DNA of 64,000 bases, taken from NCBI GenBank assembly GCA_029547805.1, contig JAKPOP010000008.1, positions 1 through 64,000 on the forward strand, in the 5' to 3' direction. Position numbers and translations under genes: made by a program. The DNA is from Deltaproteobacteria bacterium (GTDB lineage Bacteria; Myxococcota_A; UBA9042; DTJE01). Below, one piece after another: positions 1-8,680 of the stretch; the stretch's first letter is position 1; each line of letters starts with the position of its first letter. A model generated the notes under the pieces. It ran no database searches, had not been told where the DNA came from, and saw only the letters and a list, made by a program, of their open reading frames with translations.

Positions 1-279
1 GCAGCGGACCTTGCGGAGCGGAGCTGGCTACCCCGCCCTCGCCCGAATGCGAATATCTGCTACTCCCGCCCCATCCTCGGTGAATTCAGTCCTGGCGCGG
101 CCCGTCCCGGACGGATTCTCCAAAAGACCGGTCAGTCCTGAGGGGACGACGGGGCGTTCTGGCGACTCGGCGTGCCCGGCCCCGCCGGGTCCTCGCGTCC
201 TCTGGAACAACCCGGCGAACCGTGCGATATTGAACGGCGTCCGGAGGGCGTTCCGGGCCATCACATCTGGGGAGAGGCC

Positions 280-2103
280 ATGAACCGGACCTGGAGGCAG
301 GGCTGTCTGATCCTCTTCGCGCTGATGACGGCTCCACCCGTCGCGGCACAGAGCCCCGACTGTGCGGCCCCGAACATCCTGATCCTGCTGGATGTCTCGG
401 GAAGCATGCGGGCCGCCACGAACCCGGCAGGGAAATACGCCGCGGCCGTACCCGCCATCGACCAGGTGGTGACCCAGTACCAGGACGCGGTCCGGTTCGG
501 TCTGATGGTCTTTCCGGACCCGGTCCAGGGCTACTGCGGGGTCTCCACGGACCTGGTCGTGGCCCCGGCGCTCAACACCGCCGATGTGATCCGGAACTAC
601 CTGACCCTGGGTGCACCGGGCTTCTTCGGGGGGCCCCTGGCGACCTTCGACACCCCGATGAAGCAGGCCCTGGACGCCGTGGCCGCCCAGTCGGTGCTCC
701 GGGACCCCGAGCGGCGATCCTACGTGCTCCTGATCACCGATGGGATGCAGGACTGCTGCCGGTCCGGGGACTACGACGGCGACCCTGACTGCCTCCCCTC
801 CAGCACCGTGCTGGACCCGGTGGAGGTGGAGGAGAACCGGGCGGACCTCGTCCAGTCCATCGAGACGCTGATCGGTCGCGGGATCCAGGTCTTCGTGGTC
901 GGCTTCGGCAGCGGTGTCGATGCCCTGACCTTGAACGAGATGGCCGTGACGGCCGGGACGGCCCTGTTCGGCTGCGATCCCGGGGAACCGGACCCGACGA
1001 AGGGGCGCCAGTGCTACTACCGCGTGGACGAATCCTCGGTGCCCGGCGACGCCACGGCGGCCTTGAAGGCGGCCCTGGGGACCGTCGTGCAGATCGTGGG
1101 CATCGAGGTCTGCGACGGGATCGACAACGACTGCGACGGGGAGACCGACGAGGGCTTCTCCCCTGGGCTTGCGTGTGACGGCCCCGACGATGACCTCTGC
1201 GCCGACGGCTGGGTGACCTGCACGTGGGACGGTCGCGCCGAGTGCCGGGAGATCACCCCGGCGAACCGCCAGGAGGTCTGCGACGGGATCGACAACGATT
1301 GTGACGGGGCCACCGACGAGGGCTTTTCGGTCCGGGAGCCCTGTGATGGAGACGATGAGGACCGGTGCCGGGAGGGCTTCTTCGTCTGCGCTCCCGATGG
1401 CCTGGGGGTGGTCTGTGACGAGAAGGGGACCGGCCACGCGGAGACCTGCAATGGCCGGGACGACGACTGCGACGGGGTCGTGGACGAGGACTCGGACGTG
1501 GTCTGCGAATCGGTCTGCGGGGTCAGCCTGCGGCGATGCGTCGATGGGGTCCTGGGGGACTGCGAGGCCCCTCGGCCCCTGCCCGAGGACCTCTGCGGCA
1601 ACGGCCGCGACGACGACTGCGACGGGCAGACCGACGAGGACTGGGAGCACCCCTGCCAGACGGCCTGCGGGGAAGGGGTCGAGTCGTGCCTGGGTGGGGT
1701 CTGGACGCCCTGCACGGCCCCCGTTCCTGGGGTGGAGTCCTGCAACCTCCTGGACGACGACTGCAACGGGGCCGTGGATGACGGGGACCTCTGCGGGGCC
1801 GGGGCCCAGTGCTTCTGCGGGGCCTGCCAGGCACCATGCCCCCAGGACGGCCGCTGCCCCGACGGGCGGGCCTGCGTCGAGGGCTTCTGCCTGGACGATC
1901 GGTGCCCCGAGGGGCAGGAGTGTCGGGATCGCGCTTGCGGGGAGGCGATCCCGGTCAGTCCCGATCCCGGGCCCATGGCCGTGCAGGGCGGGGCCGGTTG
2001 CGGCTGCCGCAGCGCAGGCCTCCCGTCCGTGCCCTGGGGGGCGATCCTGGGACTCCTGCTGTGGATCGGACTCTACCGGGGCGTTCGCCGCCGCGTCTCC
2101 TGA
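280..2103 (+). CDS. Secreted VWA-domain protein with MopE-type repeats and MYXO-CTERM-like tail
   Basis: A 607-residue exported protein. The ATG at 280 follows GGGGAG and begins a clear signal peptide (cut near VAAQ-S); an upstream in-frame start is rejected because it would bury that signal. A von Willebrand A domain spans about residues 33-270 with the MIDAS motif D38-x-S40-x-S42. Five Asp/Cys-rich MopE repeats follow from residue 278, of the type CDGIDNDCDGETDEGF, a family thought to bind metal. The C terminus has CGCR, a hydrophobic stretch and an Arg cluster, the tripartite form of MYXO-CTERM anchors that are processed by myxosortase. Inference: a surface-anchored adhesive or metal-binding protein. 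No ligand can be named. Confidence 0.85.
   Translation: MNRTWRQGCLILFALMTAPPVAAQSPDCAAPNILILLDVSGSMRAATNPAGKYAAAVPAIDQVVTQYQDAVRFGLMVFPDPVQGYCGVSTDLVVAPALNTADVIRNYLTLGAPGFFGGPLATFDTPMKQALDAVAAQSVLRDPERRSYVLLITDGMQDCCRSGDYDGDPDCLPSSTVLDPVEVEENRADLVQSIETLIGRGIQVFVVGFGSGVDALTLNEMAVTAGTALFGCDPGEPDPTKGRQCYYRVDESSVPGDATAALKAALGTVVQIVGIEVCDGIDNDCDGETDEGFSPGLACDGPDDDLCADGWVTCTWDGRAECREITPANRQEVCDGIDNDCDGATDEGFSVREPCDGDDEDRCREGFFVCAPDGLGVVCDEKGTGHAETCNGRDDDCDGVVDEDSDVVCESVCGVSLRRCVDGVLGDCEAPRPLPEDLCGNGRDDDCDGQTDEDWEHPCQTACGEGVESCLGGVWTPCTAPVPGVESCNLLDDDCNGAVDDGDLCGAGAQCFCGACQAPCPQDGRCPDGRACVEGFCLDDRCPEGQECRDRACGEAIPVSPDPGPMAVQGGAGCGCRSAGLPSVPWGAILGLLLWIGLYRGVRRRVS
1105..1327 (+). repeat. Near-identical DNA repeat encoding two MopE units
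   Basis: The segments 1105-1159 and 1273-1327 are nearly identical, with 26 identical bases at the start (GAGGTCTGCGACGGGATCGA onward) and only scattered differences after. They encode the first two MopE repeats of the VWA protein. The similarity at DNA level suggests recent internal duplication; the three later repeats have diverged more. Confidence 0.7.
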
Positions 2104-2122
2104 CCTTCCGGACTCCAGGTCG

Positions 2123-3190
2123 CTAGCGATTCCCCTGGAAGTTCAGCACCGACTGGCGGGCCGCCACGGCCGAGGCGATCCGGCGAATGGCCGCCGCCGG
2201 CAGCCCCTCCGGCTCCCCCAACAGGAAGGGGACTCCCTGGTCCGCCTGGGGGGAGATGTGGGCGTCCAGGGGAAGGTCTCCGAGCCAGGCCAGGCCCATC
2301 TCCTCCACGGCCCGGCGCACCCGGCCCTCCCCGAAGGGGTGATGCACCGTGCCGCAGGTGGAGCAGGTGAAGGTGGCCATGTTCTCCACCACGCCCAGGA
2401 CAGGGACCTTGGTCGTCTCGAACATCCGCAGCGCCCTCCGGACGTCGGCGAAGGCGACGTCCTGGGGGGTCGTCACGAGGACCGCCGAGGAGATGGGAAC
2501 CAGGTTTGCCAGGGAGATCTGGACGTCGCCGGTCCCGGGCGGCAGGTCCAGCACCAGATAGTCCAGGTCCCCCCACCAGACGTCCTCCAGGAACTGGGTC
2601 AGGGCCTTGTGGAGCAGAGGTCCCCGCCAGATCACCGCCTGGTCCGGGTCCAGCAGAAGGCCCATGCTGAAGACCCGGAGGCCCGCGACCTCCTGGGGCG
2701 CCAGGTACTCCCGACCGTCGATGGTGACCGTCGAGGCCCGGGTGTCCTGGATGCCCAGCAGGATCGGGACGCTGGGGCCATAGAGGTCCGCGTCCAGCAG
2801 CCCCACCGAGGCCCCGGCCTCCGAGAGGGCCAGGGCCAGGTTCACCGCCACCGTCGATTTCCCGACGCCACCCTTGCCGGATCCCACCGCGATGACGTTT
2901 TTGACCGTCGGGAGCCGTTCTCCCTTCTCCTTCTCCCGGGCCTTGACCCGGGCCCCGAGGGTCACCTCCACCGCCGTGACTCCCGGCAGGGTCCGGATCG
3001 CAGCCTCCACGTTCTTCTGGATCAGGTTCTTCAGGGGGCAGGCGGGGGTTGTCAACTGGACCGTCACCCGCACCCGCCCAGCGGGGTCGATGTCCCACGC
3101 CTCGACCATGCCCAGGGACACGATGTCCCGTCCCAGTTCCGGGTCCATCACGCTCCGCAGGGCCTCCAGGACCTCCTCTCGCGTTGCCAT
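2123..3190 (-). CDS. apbC: Mrp/ApbC (NBP35-type) Fe-S cluster carrier ATPase
   Basis: A 355-residue cytoplasmic P-loop NTPase that carries and delivers iron-sulfur clusters. An N-terminal MIP18/DUF59 domain covers about residues 1-80 (DPELGRDIVSLGM). The deviant Walker A GSGKGGVGKS is at 103-112, and the CxxC cluster-binding motif TCSTCG lies near residue 270, as in ApbC. The start at 3190 is preceded by GGGAGA; a longer frame upstream has no family similarity. It is divergent from a cysteine desulfurase 145 bp away, which fits a shared Fe-S role and possible joint control. The stop lies 20 bp from the convergent upstream gene. Confidence 0.93.
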   Translation of the reverse strand: MATREEVLEALRSVMDPELGRDIVSLGMVEAWDIDPAGRVRVTVQLTTPACPLKNLIQKNVEAAIRTLPGVTAVEVTLGARVKAREKEKGERLPTVKNVIAVGSGKGGVGKSTVAVNLALALSEAGASVGLLDADLYGPSVPILLGIQDTRASTVTIDGREYLAPQEVAGLRVFSMGLLLDPDQAVIWRGPLLHKALTQFLEDVWWGDLDYLVLDLPPGTGDVQISLANLVPISSAVLVTTPQDVAFADVRRALRMFETTKVPVLGVVENMATFTCSTCGTVHHPFGEGRVRRAVEEMGLAWLGDLPLDAHISPQADQGVPFLLGEPEGLPAAAIRRIASAVAARQSVLNFQGNR

Positions 3191-3335
3191 CGATTCTCTC
3201 CCGAGTGACAGGCCGACGATGTCCCTTCGGGGACGCCGGAAGCAAGGTTCGGCCAATTTCGAGGTTCGTCAACCCCAGAAGATTGCCCGGGGATCCATCG
3301 ACAGGAAACGGCACCGGTGGCATCATTCGGCCCCG

Positions 3336-4514
3336 ATGGCGATCTATCTGGACAACCTGGCCACCACGCCCCTGGACCCGGAGGTGCTCCAGGCGATGCT
3401 GCCGTGGCTCGGGCGGCCGTGCAATGCCCATGCCCGCATTCACCCCCACGGCGTCGAGGCGGCCCGGGCCGTCGAACGGGCCCGGGAACAGGTGGCTCGG
3501 GCCTGCGGGGTGCGCTCGTCGGAGGTCTTCTTCACTCCTTCGGCCACGGCAGCCAACAACCTGGCCGTCGCGGGCATCGCCGAGGCCCGGGGGCGCCGGG
3601 GGCGGCACCTGCTGGCCACGACGATCGAGCACCCCTCGGTCCGGGAGCCCCTCCGGGCCCTGGCCGGGGGGGGATGGGAGGTCGAGTGGCTTCCCATCGG
3701 GTCCTCGGGGGTTCTGGACCCCGACGAGGTGCGACGCCGCCTGCGGCCCGACACGGTGCTCGTGTCGGTGATGGCCGTCAACAACGAGATTGGCACGATC
3801 CAGCCCATCGAGGCGATCCGGGAGGTCCTGGGGCGCAAGGGACCCCTGCTGCACGTGGATGCGGCCCAGGCCGCCGGAAAGGTCCCCTTGGCCCCCCTGG
3901 CCGCGGCGGCGGACCTCATGACCCTCTCGAGCCACAAGGTCTACGGTCCCCAGGGGGCCGCGGCGCTGGTCCTGCGGGAGGGACGGTCGGTGCGTCCGGT
4001 GCCCAGGATCCTGGGCGGCGGCCAGGAGGGAGGACTCTGGCCCGGGACCCTGGCCGTCGCGCCCGTCGTCGGGTTCGGCGAGGCCCTGGCCCGGGCCGTC
4101 GAGGGACTCGCCCGGGATCGGGACCACGTGGCCTCGCTGGGCCGAAGGCTTGAGGAGGGACTTGCTCGACTGCTGCCGGGCCTGCGGCGCAACGGGGACC
4201 CGGACCGGGCCGTGCCCCATTGCCGGAGCCTCACGATCCCGGTGCTGGCCGGCGAGACGGTGATTGCCTGGCTTGCCCGGGCGGGGATCTCGGTCTCCCT
4301 GGGGAGCGCGTGCTCCGTCGAGGCGGCCCGCCCGTCGCCGGTGCTGGAGGCCATCGGGGTCCCGGCCGAGGCGGCCCGGCGGACCCTGCGGTTCGGCCTG
4401 GGGCGCTTCAACACGATCGAGGACATCGATGCGGTCCTGGCGGCCTTCGACGACCTCCTGGGCCGACTCCGGGATGCGGGGATGGACCTGGGACCGCCGT
4501 CGCCCGGGGCGTGA
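3336..4514 (+). CDS. Cysteine desulfurase, NifS/IscS family
   Basis: A 392-residue PLP enzyme that converts cysteine to alanine and passes persulfide sulfur to Fe-S assembly or tRNA thiolation. The fold starts YLDNLATTP, the PLP-facing HVDAAQ is at 173-178, the PLP lysine is K201 in SSHKVYG, and the mobile-loop catalytic cysteine is C326 in GSACS. No good Shine-Dalgarno precedes the ATG at 3336; the family N terminus fixes the start, but a slightly longer form is possible. Divergence from apbC supports a Fe-S role. Whether it is IscS, NifS or another paralogue cannot be told from this window, since no scaffold gene is beside it. Confidence 0.92.
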   Translation: MAIYLDNLATTPLDPEVLQAMLPWLGRPCNAHARIHPHGVEAARAVERAREQVARACGVRSSEVFFTPSATAANNLAVAGIAEARGRRGRHLLATTIEHPSVREPLRALAGGGWEVEWLPIGSSGVLDPDEVRRRLRPDTVLVSVMAVNNEIGTIQPIEAIREVLGRKGPLLHVDAAQAAGKVPLAPLAAAADLMTLSSHKVYGPQGAAALVLREGRSVRPVPRILGGGQEGGLWPGTLAVAPVVGFGEALARAVEGLARDRDHVASLGRRLEEGLARLLPGLRRNGDPDRAVPHCRSLTIPVLAGETVIAWLARAGISVSLGSACSVEAARPSPVLEAIGVPAEAARRTLRFGLGRFNTIEDIDAVLAAFDDLLGRLRDAGMDLGPPSPGA

Positions 4515-4610
4515 CTCGTTCCCCAAGGGCTTGTCAGGCGGCGGCGGAACGCGGATAGTAACGGTCCGGAAGTCCTTGGCATGGCGGCAGGAGTCTCGGA
4601 GGGAACAAGG

Positions 4611-6095
4611 ATGGCAGATCCGGAACATGCGGTGGACGTGGCGGTGGTCGGTGGCGGCATCATGGGAGCGATGCTGTCGTCCCTGATCGGCGAACTGATG
4701 CCCGACCGGAGCGTCGAGGTCTTCGAGCGGCTGCCGGAGGTGGCCTCCGAGAGCAGCCAGGTGATGAACAACGCCGGGACGGGCCATGCGGCCAACTGCG
4801 AGTTGAACTACACCCCCCGGGGGCCCGACGGGACCGTGGACATCGCGAAGGCCCTGCGGATCAACGAGTCCTTCGAGATCTCGCTCCAGTTCTGGAGCGC
4901 CCTGGTGGAGCGGGGGCGGCTGCCCGAGCCCCGGGCCTTTCTGAACCGGGTGCCCCATGTCGCCTTCGTATGGGGTGAGGACAACGTCCGCTTCCTGCGG
5001 GAGCGGTTCGAGCGGATGTCCGCCCACCCGATGTTCCAGGACATGGAGTGGGCCCGGGACCGACGGGAGATGACCGAGTGGATGCCCCTGGTGATGGAGC
5101 GTCGCCGGGAGGACGTTCCGGTGGCGGCGACCCGGGTGCGTCGGGGCACCGACGTGGACTTCGGCGCCCTGACCCGGGTGCTGTTCCAGGGCCTGGCGGG
5201 GCGGTCCCTGGTGACCTTGCGGACATCCTACGAGGTGACGGGCCTCAAGCGGGCCCCGGACGGCCGCTGGCGGGTCCGATGGCGGTCCCCGGCGACCCGG
5301 GGGGAGACGCTGGCCCGGTTCGTCTTCCTGGGGGCCGGCGGCGGGGCCTTGCCCCTGCTCCAGTCCTCGGGGATCGAGGAGGCGAGGGGGTATGGTGGGT
5401 TTCCCGTCAGCGGGCAGTGGCTCGTCTGCCGCAACGCATCCCTCTTCGAGCGACACCATGCGAAGGTCTATGGAAAGGCCGCCATCGGGGCTCCGCCCAT
5501 GTCGGTGCCCCACCTGGACACGCGGTTTCGGGCCGGCACGCGGGGGCTGTTGTTCGGCCCCTTTGCGGGCTTTTCCACCCGCTTTCTCAAGAACGGATCC
5601 CTCTGGGACCTCCCGGGATCGGTGCGGCCCGACAACCTGTGGCCCATGCTGGCGGTGGCCCGGGACAACTGGCCCCTGGTGCGCTACCTGGTGGGGGAGG
5701 TGATGCAGTCGATGGAGGACCGGGTCCGGGCGCTCCGGAACTACTACCCCGAGGCCCGGCCAGAGGACTGGGTCCTTGAGGTCGCCGGCCAGCGGGTCCA
5801 GATCATCAAGAAGGATCCGAAGCGGGGTGGGAGGTTGGAGTTTGGCACCGAGCTGGTCGTGGCGAAGGACGGGAGCCTCGCGGCGCTGCTGGGGGCCTCC
5901 CCGGGGGCCTCGACGGGGGCCCACACGATGCTGGACATGCTCCATCGCTGCTTCCCGGAACGGGCCGCGAGCCCGGCGTTCCAGGAGGCCCTGCGATCCC
6001 TGGTGCCCTCCTACGGGCAGTCCCTGGCCAAGGACCCGAAACTGCTGGCGACGGTTCGGGATCGGGTCAACGGGATCCTGGGGCTTCGGGACTGA
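4611..6095 (+). CDS. mqo: Malate:quinone oxidoreductase (FAD)
   Basis: A 494-residue FAD-dependent membrane-associated enzyme oxidising malate to oxaloacetate with electrons to quinone, an alternative to NAD malate dehydrogenase in the TCA cycle. The FAD dinucleotide motif VVGGGIMG is at the N terminus, followed by the family signature around QVMNNAGTGHAANCELNYTP and the C-terminal GASPGAST. The ATG at 4611 is chosen over 4581 because GGAGGGAACAAGG sits just before it. Length matches the family. It stands alone with short gaps to its neighbours. It would feed quinone electrons in parallel with the complex I genes encoded downstream. Confidence 0.95.
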   Translation: MADPEHAVDVAVVGGGIMGAMLSSLIGELMPDRSVEVFERLPEVASESSQVMNNAGTGHAANCELNYTPRGPDGTVDIAKALRINESFEISLQFWSALVERGRLPEPRAFLNRVPHVAFVWGEDNVRFLRERFERMSAHPMFQDMEWARDRREMTEWMPLVMERRREDVPVAATRVRRGTDVDFGALTRVLFQGLAGRSLVTLRTSYEVTGLKRAPDGRWRVRWRSPATRGETLARFVFLGAGGGALPLLQSSGIEEARGYGGFPVSGQWLVCRNASLFERHHAKVYGKAAIGAPPMSVPHLDTRFRAGTRGLLFGPFAGFSTRFLKNGSLWDLPGSVRPDNLWPMLAVARDNWPLVRYLVGEVMQSMEDRVRALRNYYPEARPEDWVLEVAGQRVQIIKKDPKRGGRLEFGTELVVAKDGSLAALLGASPGASTGAHTMLDMLHRCFPERAASPAFQEALRSLVPSYGQSLAKDPKLLATVRDRVNGILGLRD

Positions 6096-6105
6096 GGGAC
6101 GGCGG

Positions 6106-6837
6106 CTAGACTCCCTGGAACAACCGCTTCGCGAACTTCTCGTCCAGGCCGGCTTGTCGGATGCGCTTCGCCGCCGATTCGATGTCATACTCGACCCGGA
6201 CGAACCGGGTGGTGCCCTTGGCCGAATCCCAGATGGCGAAGCAGGCCCTGGGGTCCCGGTCCCGGGGCTGCCCGATGCTGCCGACGTTGACGATCAACCG
6301 GGTATCGGGCTGGGGTTTCACGGTGCTGGCGTCCACGGCCCGGACCTTCTTGGGGCCCACGGCGAAGGCCAGGGTCAGGTGCGAGTGTCCGATGAAGGAG
6401 ATGGGCTTCAGGCGGTCCAGGACCTGAAGGTGGGTCTGGGCCTCGGGGACCTGGACCACGTAGAAGAAGCCAGAGGGGAGGATCGGTGCCGAGTGGAAGA
6501 AGCCCACGTCGGGCTCCAGCATGCAGAAGGGCAGGGAGTACAGCCACTGGTAGGCCCCGGGCGAGAGGTGTTCCCGGGTCCACTGGAGGGCCCGACGGGC
6601 CCCCTCGTAGTAGTACCCCTCGTCCATGGCTCCGGTGACTGCGGCGTCGTGGTTGCCCAGCAGGGTTGGGATCTCCCGGTCCATGAGCAGGCGGCAGCAC
6701 TCGTCGGGGCTGGCCCCGTAGCCCACCACGTCCCCCAGGCAGACGACCCGGTCCACCTCGGCCCGGTCCACCTCCTGGAGAACGGCCTCCAGGGCCTCCA
6801 GGTTCGCGTGGATGTCCGACAGGATCGCCACCCGCAT
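6106..6837 (-). CDS. YfcE/MJ0936-type metallophosphoesterase
   Basis: A 243-residue calcineurin-like phosphoesterase. The metal-binding motifs appear in order: SDIHANLEAL, GDVVGYG, GNHDAAV and GHSHLTL. The family hydrolyses phosphomono- or diesters; bacterial single-domain members act on varied substrates, so none is assigned. The start at 6837 sits on the first family residues (MRVAILSDIH); an earlier in-frame ATG at 6873 would add twelve unrelated residues. No clear ribosome binding site is visible. It converges tightly on mqo (10 bp) and is divergent from the PilZ-methyltransferase gene over a 255-bp regulatory gap. Confidence 0.9.
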   Translation of the reverse strand: MRVAILSDIHANLEALEAVLQEVDRAEVDRVVCLGDVVGYGASPDECCRLLMDREIPTLLGNHDAAVTGAMDEGYYYEGARRALQWTREHLSPGAYQWLYSLPFCMLEPDVGFFHSAPILPSGFFYVVQVPEAQTHLQVLDRLKPISFIGHSHLTLAFAVGPKKVRAVDASTVKPQPDTRLIVNVGSIGQPRDRDPRACFAIWDSAKGTTRFVRVEYDIESAAKRIRQAGLDEKFAKRLFQGV

Positions 6838-6984
6838 GGGGCAACGATAGCACAAAGGTCTCGCCGCCACCAACGGGATGGCTGCCGACGCATTTCCGAC
6901 CGGGAGGGATGCGTTGCAGGTTGGCGTGTGACCGTCGCCTGATGGGTCGGTCGTTCCCCGCGACCTTGCGGACCGGCCGTTTGC

Positions 6985-7014
6985 TTGCTACTCCAGGGCT
7001 GCCGAATCTATCCT
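6985..7014 (+). promoter_or_regulatory. Candidate sigma70-type promoter for the PhcB/PhcS-like unit
   Basis: TTGCTA (6985-6990), an 18-bp spacer and TATCCT (7009-7014) match four of six bases in each hexamer. It points at the gene starting at 7093 and lies in the divergent gap. Prediction only. Confidence 0.45.
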
Positions 7015-7025
7015 TCCAGGAGGCG

Positions 7026-7041
7026 ACTCCCTCGAGGGAGT
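7026..7041. promoter_or_regulatory. Perfect 16-bp palindrome, possible operator
   Basis: ACTCCCTCGAGGGAGT is its own reverse complement over all 16 bases. It begins 12 bp past the predicted -10 box, where a bound repressor would block initiation. A second weaker inverted repeat, TGGAA-GGGG-TTCCA, lies at 7057-7070. Neither has a T tract, so they are not terminators. Confidence 0.5.
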
Positions 7042-7092
7042 GGCACTACGGGGCATTGGAAGGGGTTCCAGGCGCACTGTTCAGGGGGGGGC

Positions 7093-8679
7093 ATGAAAGA
7101 AGAGCTCGCAGAGCGGGGCGAGAGGGGGATTCCGGAGGGAACCAGGAACCTGGGGGCGGAGGAGCTGGAGAGGGCCGATTCGACCCACCGGGGGAAATCC
7201 TTCGAAAAGATCGTGGTTCCAGAGGAGGAGAGGCTTCCCTTCCGGTTCGATCGCCACTCCATCGAGGAATTCCGGGAACTCGCCGTGGAGTGCCAACTGG
7301 AAACAGTGCAAGGCGATCCACCCGTCGGCATCCAGGTGAAGGACCTTTCGAGTTCGGGACTGTCCTTCCAGGTTCACGACTCGTCGGCCTGGCAGCAAGG
7401 ACAGACCATCGCCCGTCTCAGGCTGGGCTTCGACGACTGGATCGCCTACGACGGACCTGCGGTGGTGAGTTCGATTCGCCAGATTGATCGGGGGGCGGTG
7501 CTGGGAATCCAGCTGACGGACTACCTCCTGAACATCGAGGAACTGATCCGGATGCGGGACGTCAAGCGAGCCTATACCATCCACCAGGATCGCATCCAGG
7601 AATTCGTCGGTCGCACTGAAGTCTCTGGTTGTCATGAATACCGTTCGAGAATCGCAGACTTTCTCCTGTTCCTGAGGGCGGCCAGGGAAGAGATGAATGC
7701 GCTGGAACAGGAAGTGGGATGGGAGGAGATTCACGGCCGAAATCCCAATGCGGCCAGGGACTGCCTGTTCAGGCACCTGGAGGACGGATTCGTCAGGCAG
7801 TGCGATGACTGGATCATCGCCCTCAACGAGATCTATCTGTCGGACCCTGCGACCCGAGTCGCTCCCGTCGAACACTTTTCGAGAGCGCTCCTTCACTCCT
7901 ATCTGCTCGAGGCCCCGGTACTGGAAAGGGCATTCCGCAAACCCCTCGGTTATCCCGGGGACTACATGGTCATGATCTATATCTACGACAACGACTTCGA
8001 GGGGGCGACGCTGTTCGGCAAGGCCGTTCACAAGGCGGCGGTCATGACGGCCGCTTCGAAGGCCGTCCGGGCGAGAAAGGACCTCCTGAAGTCGATCATG
8101 CATGAGAAATTCCAGGCCTTGCGTGGACGAAAGATGCCACTCCGGATCCTGTCGGTTGCGGCCGGGCCGGCAAGAGAACTGAAGGAATTCCTGGAGGAAC
8201 TGTCTCCGGAAGATCCGGTCGAGATCGTCCTCTTCGAGCAGGACAAGCAGGCGTTGGCTCACTCGAACAGGGACCTGAGGAGTCTCATCGCTCGAAGGAA
8301 GATGTCTGGAGTTCGGTTGTTCTCCCTTCGGGACACGATCACGAACCTGCTCGGAGAGAGTGATTTCCTTCGTCCGACGGCTCCCTATGACCTGATCCTG
8401 GCGTCGGGTCTCTACGACTATCTGAAGGCGCACAACGCATCAAGACTTTCCAGGAAGCTCTTCGATCTTCTGCGGGAGGGGGGGGAGTTGCTCATCGGCA
8501 ACTTTTCCCATTGCAACACCACCCGGTGGATCATGGAGAACCAGTTGGCCTGGTACCTCCATCATCGGACCGAGCAGGAGATTCTCGATTTTGCTGAATT
8601 GTGTGCGCCCCACGGCCAGTTCGCAGTCATCTCCGAACCGAATGGCGTCAATCTCTTCTTGAGGGGATGTCGCGTGTAG
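7093..8679 (+). CDS. PilZ-like domain plus PhcB-type SAM-dependent methyltransferase
   Basis: A 528-residue soluble protein. The N-terminal part (about 50-155) looks like a PilZ domain: DLSSSG at 84-89 fits the D-x-S-x-x-G motif, but the usual RxxxR arm is not evident. The C-terminal half (about 170-528) is a class I methyltransferase of the family that includes PhcB, the enzyme making methyl-ester quorum signals in Ralstonia: the signature YPGDYM starts at 287 and the SAM loop SVAAGPARE is near 354-362. The ATG at 7093 follows a G-rich tract. The kinase gene starts one base after its stop. Inference: synthesis of a methylated lipid signal. Base composition looks less GC-rich than in neighbours. 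Confidence 0.65.
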   Translation: MKEELAERGERGIPEGTRNLGAEELERADSTHRGKSFEKIVVPEEERLPFRFDRHSIEEFRELAVECQLETVQGDPPVGIQVKDLSSSGLSFQVHDSSAWQQGQTIARLRLGFDDWIAYDGPAVVSSIRQIDRGAVLGIQLTDYLLNIEELIRMRDVKRAYTIHQDRIQEFVGRTEVSGCHEYRSRIADFLLFLRAAREEMNALEQEVGWEEIHGRNPNAARDCLFRHLEDGFVRQCDDWIIALNEIYLSDPATRVAPVEHFSRALLHSYLLEAPVLERAFRKPLGYPGDYMVMIYIYDNDFEGATLFGKAVHKAAVMTAASKAVRARKDLLKSIMHEKFQALRGRKMPLRILSVAAGPARELKEFLEELSPEDPVEIVLFEQDKQALAHSNRDLRSLIARRKMSGVRLFSLRDTITNLLGESDFLRPTAPYDLILASGLYDYLKAHNASRLSRKLFDLLREGGELLIGNFSHCNTTRWIMENQLAWYLHHRTEQEILDFAELCAPHGQFAVISEPNGVNLFLRGCRV

Positions 8680-8680
8680 C

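Noticed and set aside
11-283. Possible 90-codon gene before the VWA protein
   Set aside because: No ribosome binding site, no family, and it runs into the start of the real gene. The region 1-279 is best seen as upstream non-coding sequence or the spacer of a gene outside the window.
1105-1790. CRISPR-like or minisatellite array
   Set aside because: The repeats are in frame and encode MopE units of a protein; spacing is uneven and there are no spacers or cas genes.
2073-6188. A minus-strand open frame of over 1300 codons across the cysteine desulfurase and mqo genes
   Set aside because: It crosses real genes on both strands, has no recognisable domain, and its composition is that of a GC-driven antisense frame.
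7057-7070. Hairpin TGGAA-GGGG-TTCCA as a terminator or attenuator
   Set aside because: No T tract and no alternative pairing partner could be found; kept only as part of the regulatory region.
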